64,000 nucleotides of DNA from Prevotella multiformis DSM 16608 (GTDB taxonomy: Bacteria; Bacteroidota; Bacteroidia; Bacteroidales; Bacteroidaceae): assembly GCF_000191065.1 (NCBI RefSeq), contig NZ_GL872282.1, positions 104,683 to 168,682 on the forward strand, in the 5' to 3' direction. The notes below the pieces were generated by a model. It saw nothing but the letters and a program-made list of their open reading frames with translations, was not told the DNA's origin and searched no databases. Each line of letters opens with the position of its first letter. The stretch's first letter is position 1. Position numbers and translations under genes: made by a program. This document shows, in pieces, positions 1-10,810 of this stretch.

Positions 1-63
1 CCGAGACGGGAAGCCCTCCCGGGCACAGAAGCCCCCCTCTTCCCGCCCGCCAGACAGGACGGT

Positions 64-1050
64 TCACCGTATCCGTGCAATCCGAATACCGATACTTGAA
101 GGATGCGACATCATATAATGGTAGAAAGTCTCTACGGGCTCTATTACCTGACGGCCGTTCTGTTCAAGACTCGATGCGTTCAGCATATGCAGTCCGTCCC
201 TATGCCAGACCGCAAAGCCAAGATGCGTGGTGTCCAGTTCACGTTTGCTGGTTACAATGGCAATTATGTCTCCGTCACGGACCACCGTTTTGAGCAGCCC
301 GCTGTTTCCCAGCTGGCTCTTGGGAATATAACGTATCCTCGTTCCATTGCTTGCATCCTCCAGTTTCTTCAGTCCGGCGACACGCTCCGGACTGTTTTTC
401 AGCATATCGTATGCCGGTGCATTCAGGGTCATGTAGTTGATCTTCAGAGTCTGGACAGCTGTAAAAGGAGGAACGGGGGTATTGATTTCCGCAATGAATC
501 CCATGCGGACATTGTCCTCCAGCCACCAGTGGAAATAATGCAGACGGTTCAGGTATCCGGTCTTCCCGCCTCGATAACGTATCTGCTCCAACTGATGTAC
601 GAAGTCGGAAAAACGGATTTCATCTCTTTCTATACACAAAACCAACGCAGTTACAGTCTCTATGAAGGTGGTGCAGTCCAGTCCGTGCAGATTAACCACC
701 AGCTTCTCATCTGTATTCCGGTCCAGTGTATGTGCCACGTACGGTGTGCCGACAAAAATCCTGGCAACTTTCAAGATGAGCTGCCCGTGAGAAAGCCGGC
801 GCCGCAGAGGGACGGTTTCCCGCAGAATCCTGCACACCAGCATACTGTCAGCCTTTGAAAATCTGTCAACATAGGTCGGCAGCGTGTCGCTCGCAGTCAT
901 CTTTCTGTCTGAAGCGGTGTATGACCGCTGCCGTATCAGGTCTGTTGTGTCGGCTGTTACAGTCTGCTGTTCCTGCCTGCTCTTCGCTCCGCATGCGGTC
1001 AGGACAAACAGGGGCGGAAAGATAAAGATATACTTCAGTTTCATTCTCAT
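64..1050 (-). CDS. DUF1460 amidase-like lipoprotein
   Basis: Predicted outer-envelope lipoprotein of the DUF1460 family, which is related to N-acetylmuramoyl-L-alanine amidase/NlpC-type cysteine hydrolases; cell-wall peptide cleavage is the family expectation, not shown here. A short basic and hydrophobic leader ends in the lipobox L-T-A-C about residue 20. The motif HGLDCTTFIETV near residue 126 carries the likely catalytic Cys, and HLGFAVWH towards the C-terminus supplies a candidate His. The frame is open to a TTG two codons upstream, but the ATG at 1050 (or 1044) fits the signal peptide better. Length of about 328 residues suits the family. It stands alone on the minus strand, separated from its neighbour by about 420 bp. 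Confidence 0.85.
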   Translation of the reverse strand: MRMKLKYIFIFPPLFVLTACGAKSRQEQQTVTADTTDLIRQRSYTASDRKMTASDTLPTYVDRFSKADSMLVCRILRETVPLRRRLSHGQLILKVARIFVGTPYVAHTLDRNTDEKLVVNLHGLDCTTFIETVTALVLCIERDEIRFSDFVHQLEQIRYRGGKTGYLNRLHYFHWWLEDNVRMGFIAEINTPVPPFTAVQTLKINYMTLNAPAYDMLKNSPERVAGLKKLEDASNGTRIRYIPKSQLGNSGLLKTVVRDGDIIAIVTSKRELDTTHLGFAVWHRDGLHMLNASSLEQNGRQVIEPVETFYHYMMSHPSSIGIRIARIR

Positions 1051-1293
1051 AATCAATGATCATACTAACTTTTACAAATTGTTAAATACGATTCGGAAAC
1101 AGCTTCAGAATCAGTGCATTCGTTGAGCTTAAATCGCACGGTGTTCTGTGTGCAGATTCTCTTAAACAGGCCGTTCCTTACAGTGTCCGGAAAGACATGC
1201 CCTCTACCTCCAACTGGCTGCGTTGATTTTCAGCAGCGTGCAGCACGCCTTTGTCACGAAACAATGGTTCCGTACCGGCAGCAGACCGCAATG

Positions 1294-1310
1294 GTGTTGA
1301 CGCCCAGCAC
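1294..1310 (+). repeat. Dispersed covarying hairpin, copy 1
   Basis: The sequence GTGTTG-ACGCC-CAGCAC forms a short stem with one G-U pair. The following bases (GCATGGTGTCC) resemble those after the other three copies at 18386, 48866 and 56867. The rest of the gene-less stretch 1051-1473 shows nothing else I can support. Confidence 0.45.
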
Positions 1311-1473
1311 GCATGGTGTCCACCAACAGAACAGGTGGTGACAGGCATCCGCACGAAAGCCGGAGGTGGTGACTTCCCGGTCAATGGAATCTTTATAAGC
1401 AAGCGGCTGATGACAGGCGGATGGGAAATGTCCACCGGACAGCGATATCCCTGGAGTCCTGTTGCACGGCCTT

Positions 1474-2682
1474 CTACTTCATCTTCCTCCTGCCAAAATT
1501 GAAGCCGGCATACAGATTCACGTTCCCGAAGAAATTGTTGGTTGAGAACTTGCTTCGCCGGTAATTATAGGCATGGAAGACTGCGCTCATGCCCGCATAC
1601 CATCTGCTGTTGTTCCATACAAGTCCGAAACGTCCGATGCCGTCAAAATTGATGTTGTTGAACTTGAAGTCGCTGAAAGAGAAACTGCGGTGTGTGACAT
1701 CGCCCGTACTCCGCTTATACGCCAGTGCCATGGAGAGCGAACCCGCCAGCAGCCAGTTATGGGCAAACACCCAGTTGTAGGCATATCCTCCGCTGACCGA
1801 AACATCCGTGTATTTCACCTGACTGAACATCAGCGTACTGTCGATCGGCGTGTCGTCCAGCCGGCTGCCCATCCGGTCGGCAACGATCCTGCCCAGTTCC
1901 TCCCAGTCTACATCCAGACTGTGGCGGGTATATCCGATGCCGATCAGCGGGCTTCCCGCCGAATGGCGTTGTATCGTGCTCTGGCTGAAGGCCGCCGGAT
2001 AAGAAAAGCGTCGGTGGTTGAAGATATAATACAGATTGAAGCCTTTGATGGTGGAGGTCAACCCGCCGAAGCCGCAGCCACGGACAGCATCCGTATCAAC
2101 CTTCCTGCCCAGATACAACTGTCTGATTTTGTAATCATTTCCCGTCTTTCGATAATAGATGTCAAGCCCTATCATCGAACTGTACAGGCTCAGATCATAT
2201 TCCTGCCGGGGGCTGTCGTTTCTATGCCAGAAGTCCAGATGCTTGATGTCAAGCGTATAGCCGAGGAAGATCCACCGCCAGCCGAAATACGGTCCGACAC
2301 GGACCGTAGCCTCGGGGGCAAAGGTGATGCTCTGTCCGCTCGAACTGCTCAGGCGGTACACCTCATACGTGTTCGTGTTCTGCAGCATAAAGGCGAAGTT
2401 GTACCGTTGCGGTTCTATGTAAGCAGTGTCAATCTCGTTGAATTTATGTACAAACCGGCTTTCTTTGTTGTGATGGTGTCCGGACCGGTGTGCCGTCGTT
2501 TCTCTGCGCATCCATCTCACGGAATCCAAAGCCTGCCAGCCGACGGTTCGCAGCCTTCCACTGTCTGTCCTCTGCGTCGTACAGTCGGACGACATCCGCA
2601 TGGAAACGGCATGCAAAGTGTTTTCTTCCGCTACAAGAAGGAGAACGAAAAGACAGATCCTGTGGATTAAGGGCTGCTTCAT
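1474..2682 (-). CDS. DUF4421 family exported protein
   Basis: Bacteroidetes-specific DUF4421 family protein of unknown function, probably an outer-membrane beta-barrel: after the signal peptide the chain is rich in alternating aromatic and polar strands (for example YFGWRWIFLGYTLD and NVNLYAGFNFG at the C-terminus) typical of barrels. The typical family start FNEIDTAYIEPQRYNF lies about 80 residues in. The frame extends to an ATG at 2727, but the ATG at 2682 begins a clean signal peptide (MKQPLIHRICLFVLLLV) and removes the overlap with the preceding gene. It may be co-transcribed with the oxidoreductase gene upstream (41 nt gap). The family assignment is from recognition of conserved segments. 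Confidence 0.8.
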   Translation of the reverse strand: MKQPLIHRICLFVLLLVAEENTLHAVSMRMSSDCTTQRTDSGRLRTVGWQALDSVRWMRRETTAHRSGHHHNKESRFVHKFNEIDTAYIEPQRYNFAFMLQNTNTYEVYRLSSSSGQSITFAPEATVRVGPYFGWRWIFLGYTLDIKHLDFWHRNDSPRQEYDLSLYSSMIGLDIYYRKTGNDYKIRQLYLGRKVDTDAVRGCGFGGLTSTIKGFNLYYIFNHRRFSYPAAFSQSTIQRHSAGSPLIGIGYTRHSLDVDWEELGRIVADRMGSRLDDTPIDSTLMFSQVKYTDVSVSGGYAYNWVFAHNWLLAGSLSMALAYKRSTGDVTHRSFSFSDFKFNNINFDGIGRFGLVWNNSRWYAGMSAVFHAYNYRRSKFSTNNFFGNVNLYAGFNFGRRKMK

Positions 2683-2723
2683 CGTGAATTGACAGATCGA
2701 GAACAAATTTTCCAGACAGGCCA

Positions 2724-3707
2724 TCATATTTTCCCAAGAACACGGTCCATCACCCAGTTTGTCGGCGTTGCACTGACACTTGTACAGTCGCAGGCGCCAT
2801 ATCCCTGCATGTCCTCAATGACCGACTTGATGATCGGAAGCTGCACATAGGGAGGATTGGGCACTTCCATTTCCTTCACCCCCTCACTGGTGCAAAGCCG
2901 GATAGGTGAATATGTGTAGACCGAGAACGACAGCCTGCCTTTGGAGCCGTAGATTTCTATGCGGTCCTCGCGTGCGCTCTCATGGGCTGCAAAGCACCAG
3001 GCGCCGCTCCCAGTCAGTCCGTTCTCGAAGCGGAACACAGCATTCACAGTGTCCTCCACATTATACAACCCGACACGATTGGCGGTATAGCCGTGCGCCT
3101 TCACGATGACGCCGAAGAGCGTCTGCAGAAGGTCGAGCTGGTGAGGGGCGAGGTCGTAGAAATACCCTCCGCCGGAGATGTGCGACTGCAGCCGCCACGG
3201 CAGCTGCGTGTTCTGTTCGTAGTCCAGGTCGCGGGGCGGGACGGCAAAACGCACTTGCACCGTGAGGATTTTGCCCAGTTCGCCTGCGTCTACAATCTCC
3301 TTCACCCGTTTGAAATAAGGTAGATAGCGGCGGTAGTAAGCCACAAAACAGGGTACACCGGTCTGTTCAGATATTCGGTTGATACGCACACAGTCTTCAT
3401 ACGAGGCCGCCAGCGGCTTCTCTATATAGCATGGTTTTCCGGCGCGCATCGCCATAATGGCGAAGGTGGCATGGGCAGAGGGAGGGGTGGCAATGTAGAG
3501 GGCATTGACATCCGCATCGTCCACCAGTGCCTGCGCATCTGTGTACCAGCGTTGGATGCCATGACGTTCAGCGTATGAACGGGCTTTCAGCTCGCTGCGG
3601 CTGAACACGGCGACGACATGCGAACCCATCACCTCATTGAAGGCAGGCCCGGACTTTTTTTCCGTTACTTCTCCACAACCTATGAATCCCCAGTTGATCT
3701 GTTTCAT
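2724..3707 (-). CDS. Gfo/Idh/MocA family oxidoreductase
   Basis: NAD(P)-dependent oxidoreductase of the glucose-fructose oxidoreductase/inositol dehydrogenase/MocA family; substrate not predictable from sequence. The N-terminal Rossmann fold starts at once with WGFIGCGEVTEKK, and the family signature EKPLA with its catalytic Lys follows near residue 97. The C-terminal half (GGGYFYDLAPHQLDLLQTLFG) is the usual alpha/beta substrate domain. I chose the ATG at 3707 because the frame upstream of it (to 3770) would add a non-homologous leader before the Rossmann strand. Length 327 residues is normal. Confidence 0.88.
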   Translation of the reverse strand: MKQINWGFIGCGEVTEKKSGPAFNEVMGSHVVAVFSRSELKARSYAERHGIQRWYTDAQALVDDADVNALYIATPPSAHATFAIMAMRAGKPCYIEKPLAASYEDCVRINRISEQTGVPCFVAYYRRYLPYFKRVKEIVDAGELGKILTVQVRFAVPPRDLDYEQNTQLPWRLQSHISGGGYFYDLAPHQLDLLQTLFGVIVKAHGYTANRVGLYNVEDTVNAVFRFENGLTGSGAWCFAAHESAREDRIEIYGSKGRLSFSVYTYSPIRLCTSEGVKEMEVPNPPYVQLPIIKSVIEDMQGYGACDCTSVSATPTNWVMDRVLGKI

Positions 3708-3791
3708 TTTTACACATTGTCTTTTGCAGAATAGCAGGAATCGTGGCAGGAAAACATGACCACTGTCCACACCGAATCATCCTGTCTACTG

Positions 3792-3799
3792 CAAAATTA
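3792..3799 (-). promoter_or_regulatory. Possible -7 box for the oxidoreductase gene
   Basis: Read on the minus strand this is TAATTTTG, followed by C, a match to the Bacteroidetes -7 consensus TAnnTTTG, 85 nt before the ATG at 3707. No convincing TTTG -33 box sits at the right distance, so it is a weak call. Confidence 0.4.
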
Positions 3800-3886
3800 C
3801 AAAAAACCACCAACTTACCATTACTAACAATTAACTTTTTATGAGCTTTCACCTAAAGAAAAAAACATTTTCTTGATTCCACAGGC

Positions 3887-3915
3887 TTGTAAATCACACT
3901 TTTTATGTAAATTTG
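3887..3915 (+). promoter_or_regulatory. Promoter of engB and the ABC-F gene
   Basis: TTG at 3887-3889, an 18-bp spacer and TAAATTTG at 3908-3915 match the Bacteroidetes sigma consensus. It lies 30 bp before the engB ATG and would drive both engB and the ABC-F gene. It also argues against the longer engB frame that begins upstream at 3873. Confidence 0.65.
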
Positions 3916-3944
3916 CAGTAATTTACAGACACATAAACAGCACT

Positions 3945-4544
3945 ATGATCATTAAGAAATCAGAATTCACCATATCTTCGCCGTCAATAGCAAGATGCCC
4001 GTCAGACACCAAAGCAGAATATGCCTTTATCGGACGGTCGAACGTAGGCAAGTCAAGTCTTATCAACATGCTCTGCAACCACAAAGGACTGGCAAAGACC
4101 TCGGCCAAACCGGGCAAGACACTGCTCATCAACCACTTCATCATCAATAACGAGTGGTATCTGGTCGACCTCCCGGGATATGGCTATGCCAAAAACTCCA
4201 AGACGGTGAGAAACAAGCTGGAGCAGATGATCGCACAATACATCCTGCAGCGCAAACAGCTTGTCAATGTATTTGTACTGATAGACATCCGGCATGAGCA
4301 ACAGAAGATCGACCGTGAATTTGTCGACTGGCTGGGAGAAAGCAACATTCCTTTCTCCATCATCTTCACGAAAGCCGACAAGCTGTCGCCTTCCAAAGCG
4401 AAATCGAATGCCCTGCTGTGGATGAAGAAACTGGAAGACAGATGGGAGGCACTTCCACCCTACTTCATTACTTCCGCAGAGACGAAAGCAGGGAAAGAGG
4501 AGGTGCTGGACTATATCGAACAAATCAACAATACATTAGAATAG
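3945..4544 (+). CDS. engB: Ribosome biogenesis GTPase EngB/YihA
   Basis: TRAFAC-class GTPase needed for assembly of the large ribosomal subunit in characterised bacteria. All G motifs are visible: G1 GRSNVGKS (residues 30-37), the G2 region [10 protein letters not shown]3 DLPG (75-78), G4 TKAD and a G5-like SAETKAG. The start at 3945 gives 199 residues, the normal family length; the frame is open back to 3873 but that extension would overlap the promoter. The gene for an ABC-F protein starts 4 nt after its stop, with AGGAG overlapping the stop codon, so the two form an operon linked to translation. Confidence 0.95.
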   Translation: MIIKKSEFTISSPSIARCPSDTKAEYAFIGRSNVGKSSLINMLCNHKGLAKTSAKPGKTLLINHFIINNEWYLVDLPGYGYAKNSKTVRNKLEQMIAQYILQRKQLVNVFVLIDIRHEQQKIDREFVDWLGESNIPFSIIFTKADKLSPSKAKSNALLWMKKLEDRWEALPPYFITSAETKAGKEEVLDYIEQINNTLE

Positions 4545-4548
4545 GAGC

Positions 4549-6339
4549 ATGGCGCAGATTCCTTATCTTGATGTGCAGCACCTGACAAAAAGTTTCGGTG
4601 CACAGGTTCTCTTCAAAGACATTTCCTTTTCCATTGCAGAAGGGCAGCACATCGGGCTCGTGGCACAGAACGGTACGGGGAAGTCCACCCTGCTCTCCAT
4701 CCTCACGGGCAAGGAGAGTTATGATAGCGGTTCGATCATCTATCGTAACGACCTGCGTGTGGGAATGCTCGAACAAAGCCCGAAGTTCGACCCGGAAGAG
4801 AGCGTACTGGATGCGTGCTTCAATCATGAGGGAAACCCGGAGCGCATCCTGAAAGCGAAGCAGATACTTACCATGCTGAAGCTTCACGATCTGGAACAGC
4901 CGATGGGACAGCTGAGCGGCGGGCAGCAGAAACGTGTCGCACTGGCAAACGTGCTGATTCTGGAACCCGACTTCCTCATTCTCGACGAACCGACAAACCA
5001 TCTCGACCTGGAGATGATCGAATGGCTCGAAGGCTGTCTATCCCGTGGGAACAAGACCATTTTCATGGTTACGCACGACCGCTATTTCCTTGACAACGTA
5101 TGCAATACCATCCTGGAACTGGACAACCAGACCCTCTACACCTATCGGGGCAACTACTCCTATTATTTGGAAAAACGGCAGGAACGCATCGACAACACAA
5201 GGGCCGAGATAGCACGTGCCAACAACCTGTACCGGACCGAGCTGGAGTGGATGCGCCGTATGCCGCAGGCACGCGGGCACAAAGCACGCTACCGTGAAGA
5301 AGCCTTCTACGAGCTACAGGCAAAAGCCAAACAGCGGATTGAAGAGAGACAGATACGCCTGAAGTCCTCCAGCGTGTATATCGGAAGCAAAATCTTCGAG
5401 TGCCAGTATGTCTCAAAGAAGTTCGATGACAAAATCATCCTCGACAATTTCTATTATAACTTCTCACGGTTCGAGAAGATGGGAATCGTCGGGAACAACG
5501 GAACCGGAAAATCCACTTTCGTCAAGATGCTCCTCGGCAAGACAGCACCGGACAGCGGCAGGTTCGACATCGGGGAGACGGTCCGCTTCGGCTACTTCTC
5601 ACAGGAAGGTCTGCAGTTCCGTGAAGACCAGAAGGTAATCGACATCATCACGGACATTGCCGACTACATAGACCTGGGCGGCGGAAGGCACATGACGGCA
5701 TCGCAGTTCCTCAACTACTTCCTCTTTTCCCCGGAGGAACAGCACAACTATGTGTATAAGCTGTCGGGTGGAGAAAAACGCAAGCTGTACCTGTGTACCG
5801 TACTGATGAAGAATCCGAACTTCCTCGTGCTGGACGAGCCTACCAACGACCTGGACATCCAGACCTTGCAGATACTTGAAGAATACCTGCAGGACTTCCC
5901 CGGCTGCGTCATCGTCGTGTCGCATGACCGTTACTTCATGGACAAGGTTGTAGACCATCTCCTCGTGTTCAAGGGAGAGGGTGAAATACAGGATTTCCCC
6001 GGCAACTACACGCAGTACCGTGATTTCCAGAAGATGAAATCCCAGGAGGAAGAGCAGCAGAAAAACCTCAAATCAAAGAAACAGACGGAAGAGACAGCCG
6101 GAAAGGAGTACCGCAACCATACGAAACGGAAGATGTCTTTCAAGGAGAAACGTGAATACGAGCAGCTCTCAGACAAGATCTCTCAGCTGGAAGCGGAGCA
6201 GAAACAGCTTGAAGAAGCCCTCTGTTCAGGCAGACTGTCTGTGGAAGAACTCACCGAAAAAAGCAAGCGGCTTCCCCTTTTGAAAGAGCAATTAGACGAA
6301 ATGGAACTCCGGTGGCTGGAACTGTCAGAGCTGGCCTGA
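4549..6339 (+). CDS. ABC-F family ATPase, Uup-like
   Basis: Soluble twin-ATPase ABC-F protein acting at the ribosome or, for Uup relatives, in DNA metabolism; it has no membrane segments. Two nucleotide-binding domains are complete: first Walker A QNGTGKST (40-47), signature LSGGQQKR, Walker B LILDEPTNHLDL; second Walker A NNGTGKST, signature LSGGEKRKL, Walker B LVLDEPTNDLD. Between them is the usual linker helix region rich in Arg and Glu. The last about 80 residues (KRKMSFKEKREYEQL onward) are a charged coiled coil like the Uup C-terminal domain. Length 596 residues. A role in antibiotic resistance is not indicated. Confidence 0.92.
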   Translation: MAQIPYLDVQHLTKSFGAQVLFKDISFSIAEGQHIGLVAQNGTGKSTLLSILTGKESYDSGSIIYRNDLRVGMLEQSPKFDPEESVLDACFNHEGNPERILKAKQILTMLKLHDLEQPMGQLSGGQQKRVALANVLILEPDFLILDEPTNHLDLEMIEWLEGCLSRGNKTIFMVTHDRYFLDNVCNTILELDNQTLYTYRGNYSYYLEKRQERIDNTRAEIARANNLYRTELEWMRRMPQARGHKARYREEAFYELQAKAKQRIEERQIRLKSSSVYIGSKIFECQYVSKKFDDKIILDNFYYNFSRFEKMGIVGNNGTGKSTFVKMLLGKTAPDSGRFDIGETVRFGYFSQEGLQFREDQKVIDIITDIADYIDLGGGRHMTASQFLNYFLFSPEEQHNYVYKLSGGEKRKLYLCTVLMKNPNFLVLDEPTNDLDIQTLQILEEYLQDFPGCVIVVSHDRYFMDKVVDHLLVFKGEGEIQDFPGNYTQYRDFQKMKSQEEEQQKNLKSKKQTEETAGKEYRNHTKRKMSFKEKREYEQLSDKISQLEAEQKQLEEALCSGRLSVEELTEKSKRLPLLKEQLDEMELRWLELSELA

Positions 6340-6424
6340 CCGCTCGTTCCGCGGGGATGGCAAAGGAACTCTATACCGTTCGACGCAAAATCCATTGCGG
6401 ATAAAACGAGGATGTGTCAAAACC

Positions 6425-6510
6425 CGATTCCGGCCAAAGACAGCTGTCAGTCGGTTGTAAAGAACAACCGCTGCCAAAGAGCTGATGGCTCAATGGCAGC
6501 GGTTGTCTTA
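6425..6510 (+). repeat. Terminator-like hairpin repeat, copy 1
   Basis: A 13-bp perfect stem (ACAACCGCTGCCA at 6464-6476 with TGGCAGCGGTTGT at 6494-6506) lies downstream of the ABC-F gene and can end its transcript. The flank with GGCCAAAGACAGCTGTCA is shared with an inverted copy at 56469-56552, so this is a dispersed element and not only a local terminator. Nothing else is seen in 6340-6631. Confidence 0.7.
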
Positions 6511-6631
6511 AGATTGATGAGGGATTGAAACCGTCAACTGGAAAGGAAACTTTCCGGGCTTTGAGTATTGACACATTCTCAAGCCATCTCTGCCTGTACA
6601 CCGGTTGCAGAATTTTCCACAGAACCATGTT

Positions 6632-7384
6632 CTACAGGAAATAGTCTTCCAGTTCCTTTATCGCCCCATCCGTTCTCTCGGAAATGTTCTTTATGACGAA
6701 GCCGTCCTCCATCAATACAATCCTGTCGCTTATATCTGTCGTATGATGAAGATTATGGCTGGAGAGGAGGATCGACGCATGGCAGCGTTTCTTATATTCC
6801 AACAGCAGGGTTTTCAAATGATTCTGACTGCTCGGATCAAGGAAATTGAAAGGCTCGTCAAGAATCACAAACTGCGGAGAAGGCAGCAAGGCGGCTGCAA
6901 TACCGATCTTCTGCTTATTACCGGCAGAAAACTCTCGGATATATTTCTGCCGGCCGAGGATCTCGTCACCGAGAAAGGGCCTGTAATCTTCCAGAAGCCC
7001 CTCAACATCTTGCTTCTCTATGCCGTTTGCTTTGGCAATAAAGGTAAAGTACTCCCTCGGCGTAAGGAAATCGATGAGGAAACCTTCTTCCAGATAAGCG
7101 GCAACATACTGTTTCCACGCTTCGTCAAGATGAGAGATATGCTGTGCGGTCTCGCCGTCTTTTCCGTGTCGTGGCACGGAGGAATTATCCATTACATTGA
7201 AAAACACCTTGCCGCTGTCTGCCTTGACGAGATTCAGGATAAGGCGGAACAGTGTCGTTTTCCCTGCACCGTTATTACCGACAAGGCCGATGATTTCACC
7301 CGCCGGAAAGCAGAATTCGGGGATAAAGACTGCCGTCTTATCCCCGAATTTCTTTATCAGTTGACTAACGGATATTTCGACCAT
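6632..7384 (-). CDS. ABC transporter ATP-binding protein (orphan)
   Basis: Single ABC ATPase domain of 250 residues with Walker [10 protein letters not shown] (36-44), signature [10 protein letters not shown], Walker [14 protein letters not shown] and the H-loop SSHNLHHT. The type resembles export or multidrug ATPases of Bacteroidetes. No permease gene adjoins it: downstream is a terminator-like repeat and the converging ABC-F gene, so its membrane partner must lie elsewhere. The ATG at 7384 lies inside the end of secA (20 nt overlap on the same strand), so it is very likely translated from the secA transcript. Upstream in-frame sequence is secA coding sequence and is excluded. Confidence 0.85.
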   Translation of the reverse strand: MVEISVSQLIKKFGDKTAVFIPEFCFPAGEIIGLVGNNGAGKTTLFRLILNLVKADSGKVFFNVMDNSSVPRHGKDGETAQHISHLDEAWKQYVAAYLEEGFLIDFLTPREYFTFIAKANGIEKQDVEGLLEDYRPFLGDEILGRQKYIREFSAGNKQKIGIAAALLPSPQFVILDEPFNFLDPSSQNHLKTLLLEYKKRCHASILLSSHNLHHTTDISDRIVLMEDGFVIKNISERTDGAIKELEDYFL

Positions 7385-10300
7385 GACAGTTCTTGAACTT
7401 CTTGCCGCTGCCGCAGGGGCATGGGTCGTTAGGACGCGGCATCTTGTCTGCACGGTAAGGAGTGTGGCGTGCCTGCTGCGCTCCCTCACGGGTATCCTGC
7501 CGTGCGGCAGCCGTCTGACCGGGATCGTCAAGGTCTACCTTCTCTTCATTGTAACGCTGTGAACGCTGCTCCGGGGCAGCCTCCTGCACCTCCTCGGCCG
7601 GCTGCATCTCTGGAATCTGACCGCGCATGAGCACACTCGCCGTACGGTTGTTCATGTCGTCGATCATGTTGTCCCACAGCTTCACGCTCTCCAGTTTGAA
7701 GATGAGCAGCGGATCTTTCTGCTCGTAAGAAGCGTTCTGGACGGAATGCCGCAGGTCATCCAGCTGGCGGAGGTTCTCCTTCCAGTCGTCGTCAATGATA
7801 TGGAGCAGGATGACCTTCTCGAACTGTTTGACGACCGACTTGCCCTCGCTCTCATAGGCCTCCTTCAGGTCGCAGGGAATGTTGTAGACACGCTTGCCGT
7901 CAGTGACGGGCACCATGATGCGTTCGTACATGGCTCCCTGGTTTTCATAGACCTGCTTGATGACAGGCCATGCGACGGTCTGGATGCGCTCGGTCTTGCG
8001 CATGAAAGCCTCCATGGCCTGCTGGAAGCTGCGTTCCGCCAGCTCGTCATGGTCAACGTTCATGAACTCGTTCTCTGTGAACGGACACTCTATCGTCAGA
8101 ATCTTCAGAAACTCTTCCTTGCAGCCTTCGTAGTCGTTCTTTTCGATGATGTTCACACAACGGTCCCAGATGATGTTCGAGATGTCCATACCGATACGCT
8201 CGCCCATCAGCGCATGACGACGCTTCTCGTAGATGACGGTACGCTGCTTGTTCATGACATCATCATACTCCAGCAGCCGCTTACGGATACCGAAGTTGTT
8301 CTCCTCGACCTTCTTCTGCGCACGCTCGATGCTGTTGGAAATCATCGAGCTTTCAATGCGTTCGCCGTCTTCGAAGCCCAGCCGGTCCATCACCTTGGCG
8401 ATACGCTCCGAGCCGAAGAGACGCATCAGCTTGTCCTCAAGCGACACATAGAATACGGATGAACCGGGGTCGCCCTGACGGCCGGCACGACCACGGAGCT
8501 GGCGGTCTACACGGCGGCTCTCGTGCCGCTCAGTGCCGATGATGGCCAGACCTCCGGCATCCTTGACTTCCTTTGTCAGCTTGATGTCGGTACCACGGCC
8601 GGCCATATTGGTGGCAATCGTCACTGCACCGAGACCATTCACCGACCGTCCGGCCTCGGCAACAATCTGCGCCTCCTTCAGGTGCTGCTTGGCATTCAGC
8701 ACCTGGTGCGGAATCTTGCGCATCGTGAGCATCTTGCTCAGCAGCTCACTGATCTCGACGGAAGTCGTACCGACAAGACAGGGGCGGCCCTGGTTCCGCA
8801 TGGTGTCCACCTCGTCGATGACGGCGGCATACTTCTCGCGGGCCGTCTTGTAGACACGGTCCTCCATATCCTTGCGGATGACAGGACGGTTGGTGGGAAT
8901 CTCGACGACGTCCAGCTTGTAGATGTCCCAGAACTCACCAGCCTCCGTGGAAGCCGTACCGGTCATGCCGGCGAGCTTGTGGTACATACGGAAGTAGTTC
9001 TGCAGGGTAATGGTAGCGAAGGTCTGCGTAGCGGCTTCCACCTTCACGTGTTCCTTTGCTTCAACGGCCTGGTGCAGGCCGTCGCTCCAGCGGCGGCCTT
9101 CCATGATACGGCCTGTCTGCTCGTCGACGATCTTGACCTCACCATTCAGGACGACATACTCGTCATCCTTGTTGAACATGGTATAGGCTTTCAAGAGCTG
9201 CTGCAAGGTGTGTACACGCTCGCTCTGCACGCCGTAATGAGCCATCATGGCATCCTTCCGGTCAATGTAAGTCTGCTCGTCAATCACCTTGTCGTCCTTT
9301 TGCTTTTCGAGTGCGGAAAGCTCCGTCGTAATATCCGGCAGGACGAAGAGCTGGTCGTCTTTCACCTGGCGGGCGAGCCATGCCGTACCCTTGTCGGTAA
9401 GGTCGCAGGAGTTCATCTTCTCGTCTGTAACGAAGTAGAGCGGTTCGACGGCCTTCGGCATCTCCCGGTTGTTGTTGGCCATGTAGAACTCTTCCGTCTT
9501 CAGCATGCCGGCCTTGATGCCTTCTTCGGAAAGGAACTTGATGAGTGCCTTGTTCTTCGGCAGGGCCTTGAACGAGCGGTAAAGAGCAAGGAAGCCCTCT
9601 TCCTGCAGCTTCTGGGAAGCAGCCTTGTCACCGGCATTCTTCTGTGCCTCCGCCAGCTTGTGACGGGCCTCCGACAGGAGTTCGGTAGCCTGTTTGCGCT
9701 GCACCTCATAAAGACTCTGTACCAGAGGCTGGAACTCCTCGAACATCTGGTCGTCACCCTTGGGCACAGGACCGCTGATGATGAGCGGCGTGCGGGCATC
9801 GTCGATCAGCACCGAGTCGACCTCATCGACGATGGCATAGTTGTGCTGACGCTGTACGAGGTCGGCCGGCGACACGGCCATGTTGTCACGCAGGTAATCG
9901 AATCCGAACTCGTTGTTCGTACCGAAGGTGATGTCTGCCTGATAGGCCTTGCGGCGTGCCGGCGAGTTCGGCTGGTGCTTGTCGATACAGTCGACGGACA
10001 GTCCGTTGAACATATAGAGCGGCCCCATCCACTCGGAGTCACGCTTTGCCAGATAGTCATTGACGGTTACGACGTGGACACCGTTGCCGGTGAGCGCATT
10101 GAGAAACACCGGAAGGGTGGCAACGAGGGTCTTGCCCTCGCCTGTCGCCATCTCGGCGATCTTGCCCTGATGCAGGACGACACCGCCGAAGATCTGTACG
10201 TCATAGTGTACCATCTCCCACTTCAGGTCGTTGCCGCCGGCTGTCCAGTGGTTGTGGTAAATGGCCTTGTCGCCATCGATCGTGATGAAGTCCTTGGCAG

Positions 10301-10724
10301 GGTCAGCTGCCAGTTCACGGTCGAAATCGGTTGCCGTGACGACCGTTTCCTCGTTCTCCGAGAAACGGCGTGCCGTATCCTTCACGATGGAGAAGGCGAC
10401 CGGCATCACCTCGTTGAGTGCCGTCTCGTAATTGTCGAGGGCCTCCTTGTCCAGCTTGTCAATCTGGTTGAAGATTTCCTCACGCTCGTCAATCGGGGTC
10501 TCCTCGATCTTTGCACGCAGCTCTGCTATCTGCTCACGCTGCTCCCTGGCAGCATCCTGCACATATTTCTGTATCTCCTTTGTCTTGGCACGCAGCTCAT
10601 CGTTGCTGAGCGCCTTGATCTCCGGATATACCGCCTTGACCTTATCCACATAAGGCTGGATCAACTTCATGTCACGTGCTGACTTGTCACCGAAAATCGC
10701 TTTTAATATCTTATTGAAATTCAT
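7365..10724 (-). CDS. secA: Preprotein translocase ATPase SecA
   Basis: Motor ATPase of the Sec pathway at the cytoplasmic membrane. The DEAD motor has Walker A MATGEGKT, motif VNDYLAKRD and the DEVDS box; the second motor half has [10 protein letters not shown]. An insert rich in Lys, Glu and Ala lies between the motor halves ([19 protein letters not shown] region), which makes the protein long at 1119 residues, as in other Bacteroidetes SecA. The C-terminus carries the zinc-binding SecB/ribosome motif [14 protein letters not shown]. The start [12 protein letters not shown] at 10724 matches the family; 17 further codons upstream are open but unlikely. The ABC ATPase gene overlaps its end. 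A tandem palindromic repeat precedes it. Confidence 0.97.
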   Translation of the reverse strand: MNFNKILKAIFGDKSARDMKLIQPYVDKVKAVYPEIKALSNDELRAKTKEIQKYVQDAAREQREQIAELRAKIEETPIDEREEIFNQIDKLDKEALDNYETALNEVMPVAFSIVKDTARRFSENEETVVTATDFDRELAADPAKDFITIDGDKAIYHNHWTAGGNDLKWEMVHYDVQIFGGVVLHQGKIAEMATGEGKTLVATLPVFLNALTGNGVHVVTVNDYLAKRDSEWMGPLYMFNGLSVDCIDKHQPNSPARRKAYQADITFGTNNEFGFDYLRDNMAVSPADLVQRQHNYAIVDEVDSVLIDDARTPLIISGPVPKGDDQMFEEFQPLVQSLYEVQRKQATELLSEARHKLAEAQKNAGDKAASQKLQEEGFLALYRSFKALPKNKALIKFLSEEGIKAGMLKTEEFYMANNNREMPKAVEPLYFVTDEKMNSCDLTDKGTAWLARQVKDDQLFVLPDITTELSALEKQKDDKVIDEQTYIDRKDAMMAHYGVQSERVHTLQQLLKAYTMFNKDDEYVVLNGEVKIVDEQTGRIMEGRRWSDGLHQAVEAKEHVKVEAATQTFATITLQNYFRMYHKLAGMTGTASTEAGEFWDIYKLDVVEIPTNRPVIRKDMEDRVYKTAREKYAAVIDEVDTMRNQGRPCLVGTTSVEISELLSKMLTMRKIPHQVLNAKQHLKEAQIVAEAGRSVNGLGAVTIATNMAGRGTDIKLTKEVKDAGGLAIIGTERHESRRVDRQLRGRAGRQGDPGSSVFYVSLEDKLMRLFGSERIAKVMDRLGFEDGERIESSMISNSIERAQKKVEENNFGIRKRLLEYDDVMNKQRTVIYEKRRHALMGERIGMDISNIIWDRCVNIIEKNDYEGCKEEFLKILTIECPFTENEFMNVDHDELAERSFQQAMEAFMRKTERIQTVAWPVIKQVYENQGAMYERIMVPVTDGKRVYNIPCDLKEAYESEGKSVVKQFEKVILLHIIDDDWKENLRQLDDLRHSVQNASYEQKDPLLIFKLESVKLWDNMIDDMNNRTASVLMRGQIPEMQPAEEVQEAAPEQRSQRYNEEKVDLDDPGQTAAARQDTREGAQQARHTPYRADKMPRPNDPCPCGSGKKFKNCHGRNIR

Positions 10725-10810
10725 TTCTACTATAAATTTTATTTCATCCGACAGTACACTGACTGTCAGTACCATCTTCCCTCCCGTTCCACTATCGTCT
10801 GGTCACGATG

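Noticed and set aside
8523..10682. Open frame of 719 codons on the plus strand opposite secA
   Set aside because: It is the antisense shadow of the secA codon pattern; no family, start signal or domain is visible, and secA is certain.
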